Assembly (NCBI GenBank): GCA_024681495.1
Contig: JAILAS010000124.1
Span: 1 to 13,402 of the forward strand
Origin: Eubacterium sp.
GTDB lineage: Bacteria; Bacillota; Clostridia; Lachnospirales; Lachnospiraceae
Length of the DNA stretch: 13,402 nt
Reading direction: 5' to 3'
The notes beneath the pieces were generated by a model, which saw only the letters and a program-made list of their open reading frames with translations, made no database searches and had not been told where the DNA came from. Position numbers and translations under genes: made by a program. Within the stretch, counting starts at the first letter, position 1. Every line of letters starts with the position of its first letter. This document shows positions 13,369-13,402 of this stretch, one piece after another.

Positions 13369-13402
13369 GGACTAAAAGAGCATGCACGGGCGGATTTAGT
13401 CC
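13369..13402 (+). repeat. Inverted repeat at the window edge
   Basis: GGACTAAA (13369-13376) and TTTAGTCC (13395-13402) are perfect 8-base inverted arms around 18 bases that contain the palindrome GCATGC. The preceding GTGGAC resembles the GTGGACATAACG form of the nearby 40-base-spaced motif. The arms may continue past the end of the window, so the true length is unknown. Confidence 0.6.

Noticed and set aside
13251..13370. CRISPR array
   Set aside because: The shared unit is only about 9-10 bases, the intervals are not bounded by 25-40-base repeats, and no cas genes are visible.

Overview
The window looks like a chromosomal segment of a fairly GC-rich anaerobic Firmicute, most likely Lachnospiraceae or a close Clostridia relative. 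I infer this from strong AGGAGG-type ribosome binding sites, sigma-A-like promoters, short intergenic gaps with intrinsic terminators, a bacterial GH3-family enzyme and a kinase/regulator pair of clostridial style. All convincing genes lie on the + strand. I see no integrase, transposase, tRNA, rRNA or CRISPR array.

Layout. (1) 1-840: 3' end of carB, closed by a strong terminator. (2) 853-2327: a queuosine-precursor operon with a good promoter, a leader resembling a preQ1-I riboswitch with a mutually exclusive antiterminator and terminator, a YhhQ-family transporter and the reductase QueF. (3) 2378-4137: a single gene for a GH3-type adenylate-forming enzyme. (4) 4161-7726: a tightly packed operon with an unknown polytopic membrane protein, a PrsW-like intramembrane protease homologue, a LytS-type 7-TM sensor kinase and a response regulator with a SARP-like winged-helix output domain. 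It starts at a promoter overlapped by an imperfect palindrome and ends in a hairpin terminator. (5) 7782-8250: a small secreted, membrane-anchored protein. (6) 8264-10023: a Na+/phosphate symporter with a PhoU-like tail. (7) 10128-10616: an orphan cyclic-nucleotide-binding-fold protein with no output domain. (8) 10632-13219: a polar amino-acid ABC transporter (lipoprotein, permease, ATPase) with an unusual promoter-hairpin-terminator leader and an internal hairpin after the lipoprotein gene. (9) 13220-13402: a non-coding tail with three copies of a 9-base motif exactly 40 bases apart and an inverted repeat reaching the window edge.

How the parts work together. YhhQ would import a deazapurine precursor and QueF would reduce preQ0 to preQ1, whose level is read back by the leader RNA. 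The kinase and regulator probably respond to a membrane or envelope cue together with the PrsW-like and unknown membrane proteins; the small surface protein just downstream is a possible but unproven target. The remaining genes (phosphate uptake, amino-acid uptake, pyrimidine/arginine precursor synthesis) are ordinary housekeeping. The parts most worth a second look are the PrsW/two-component operon, the riboswitch-attenuator, the GH3 enzyme, the attenuated ABC-transporter leader and the terminal repeats.
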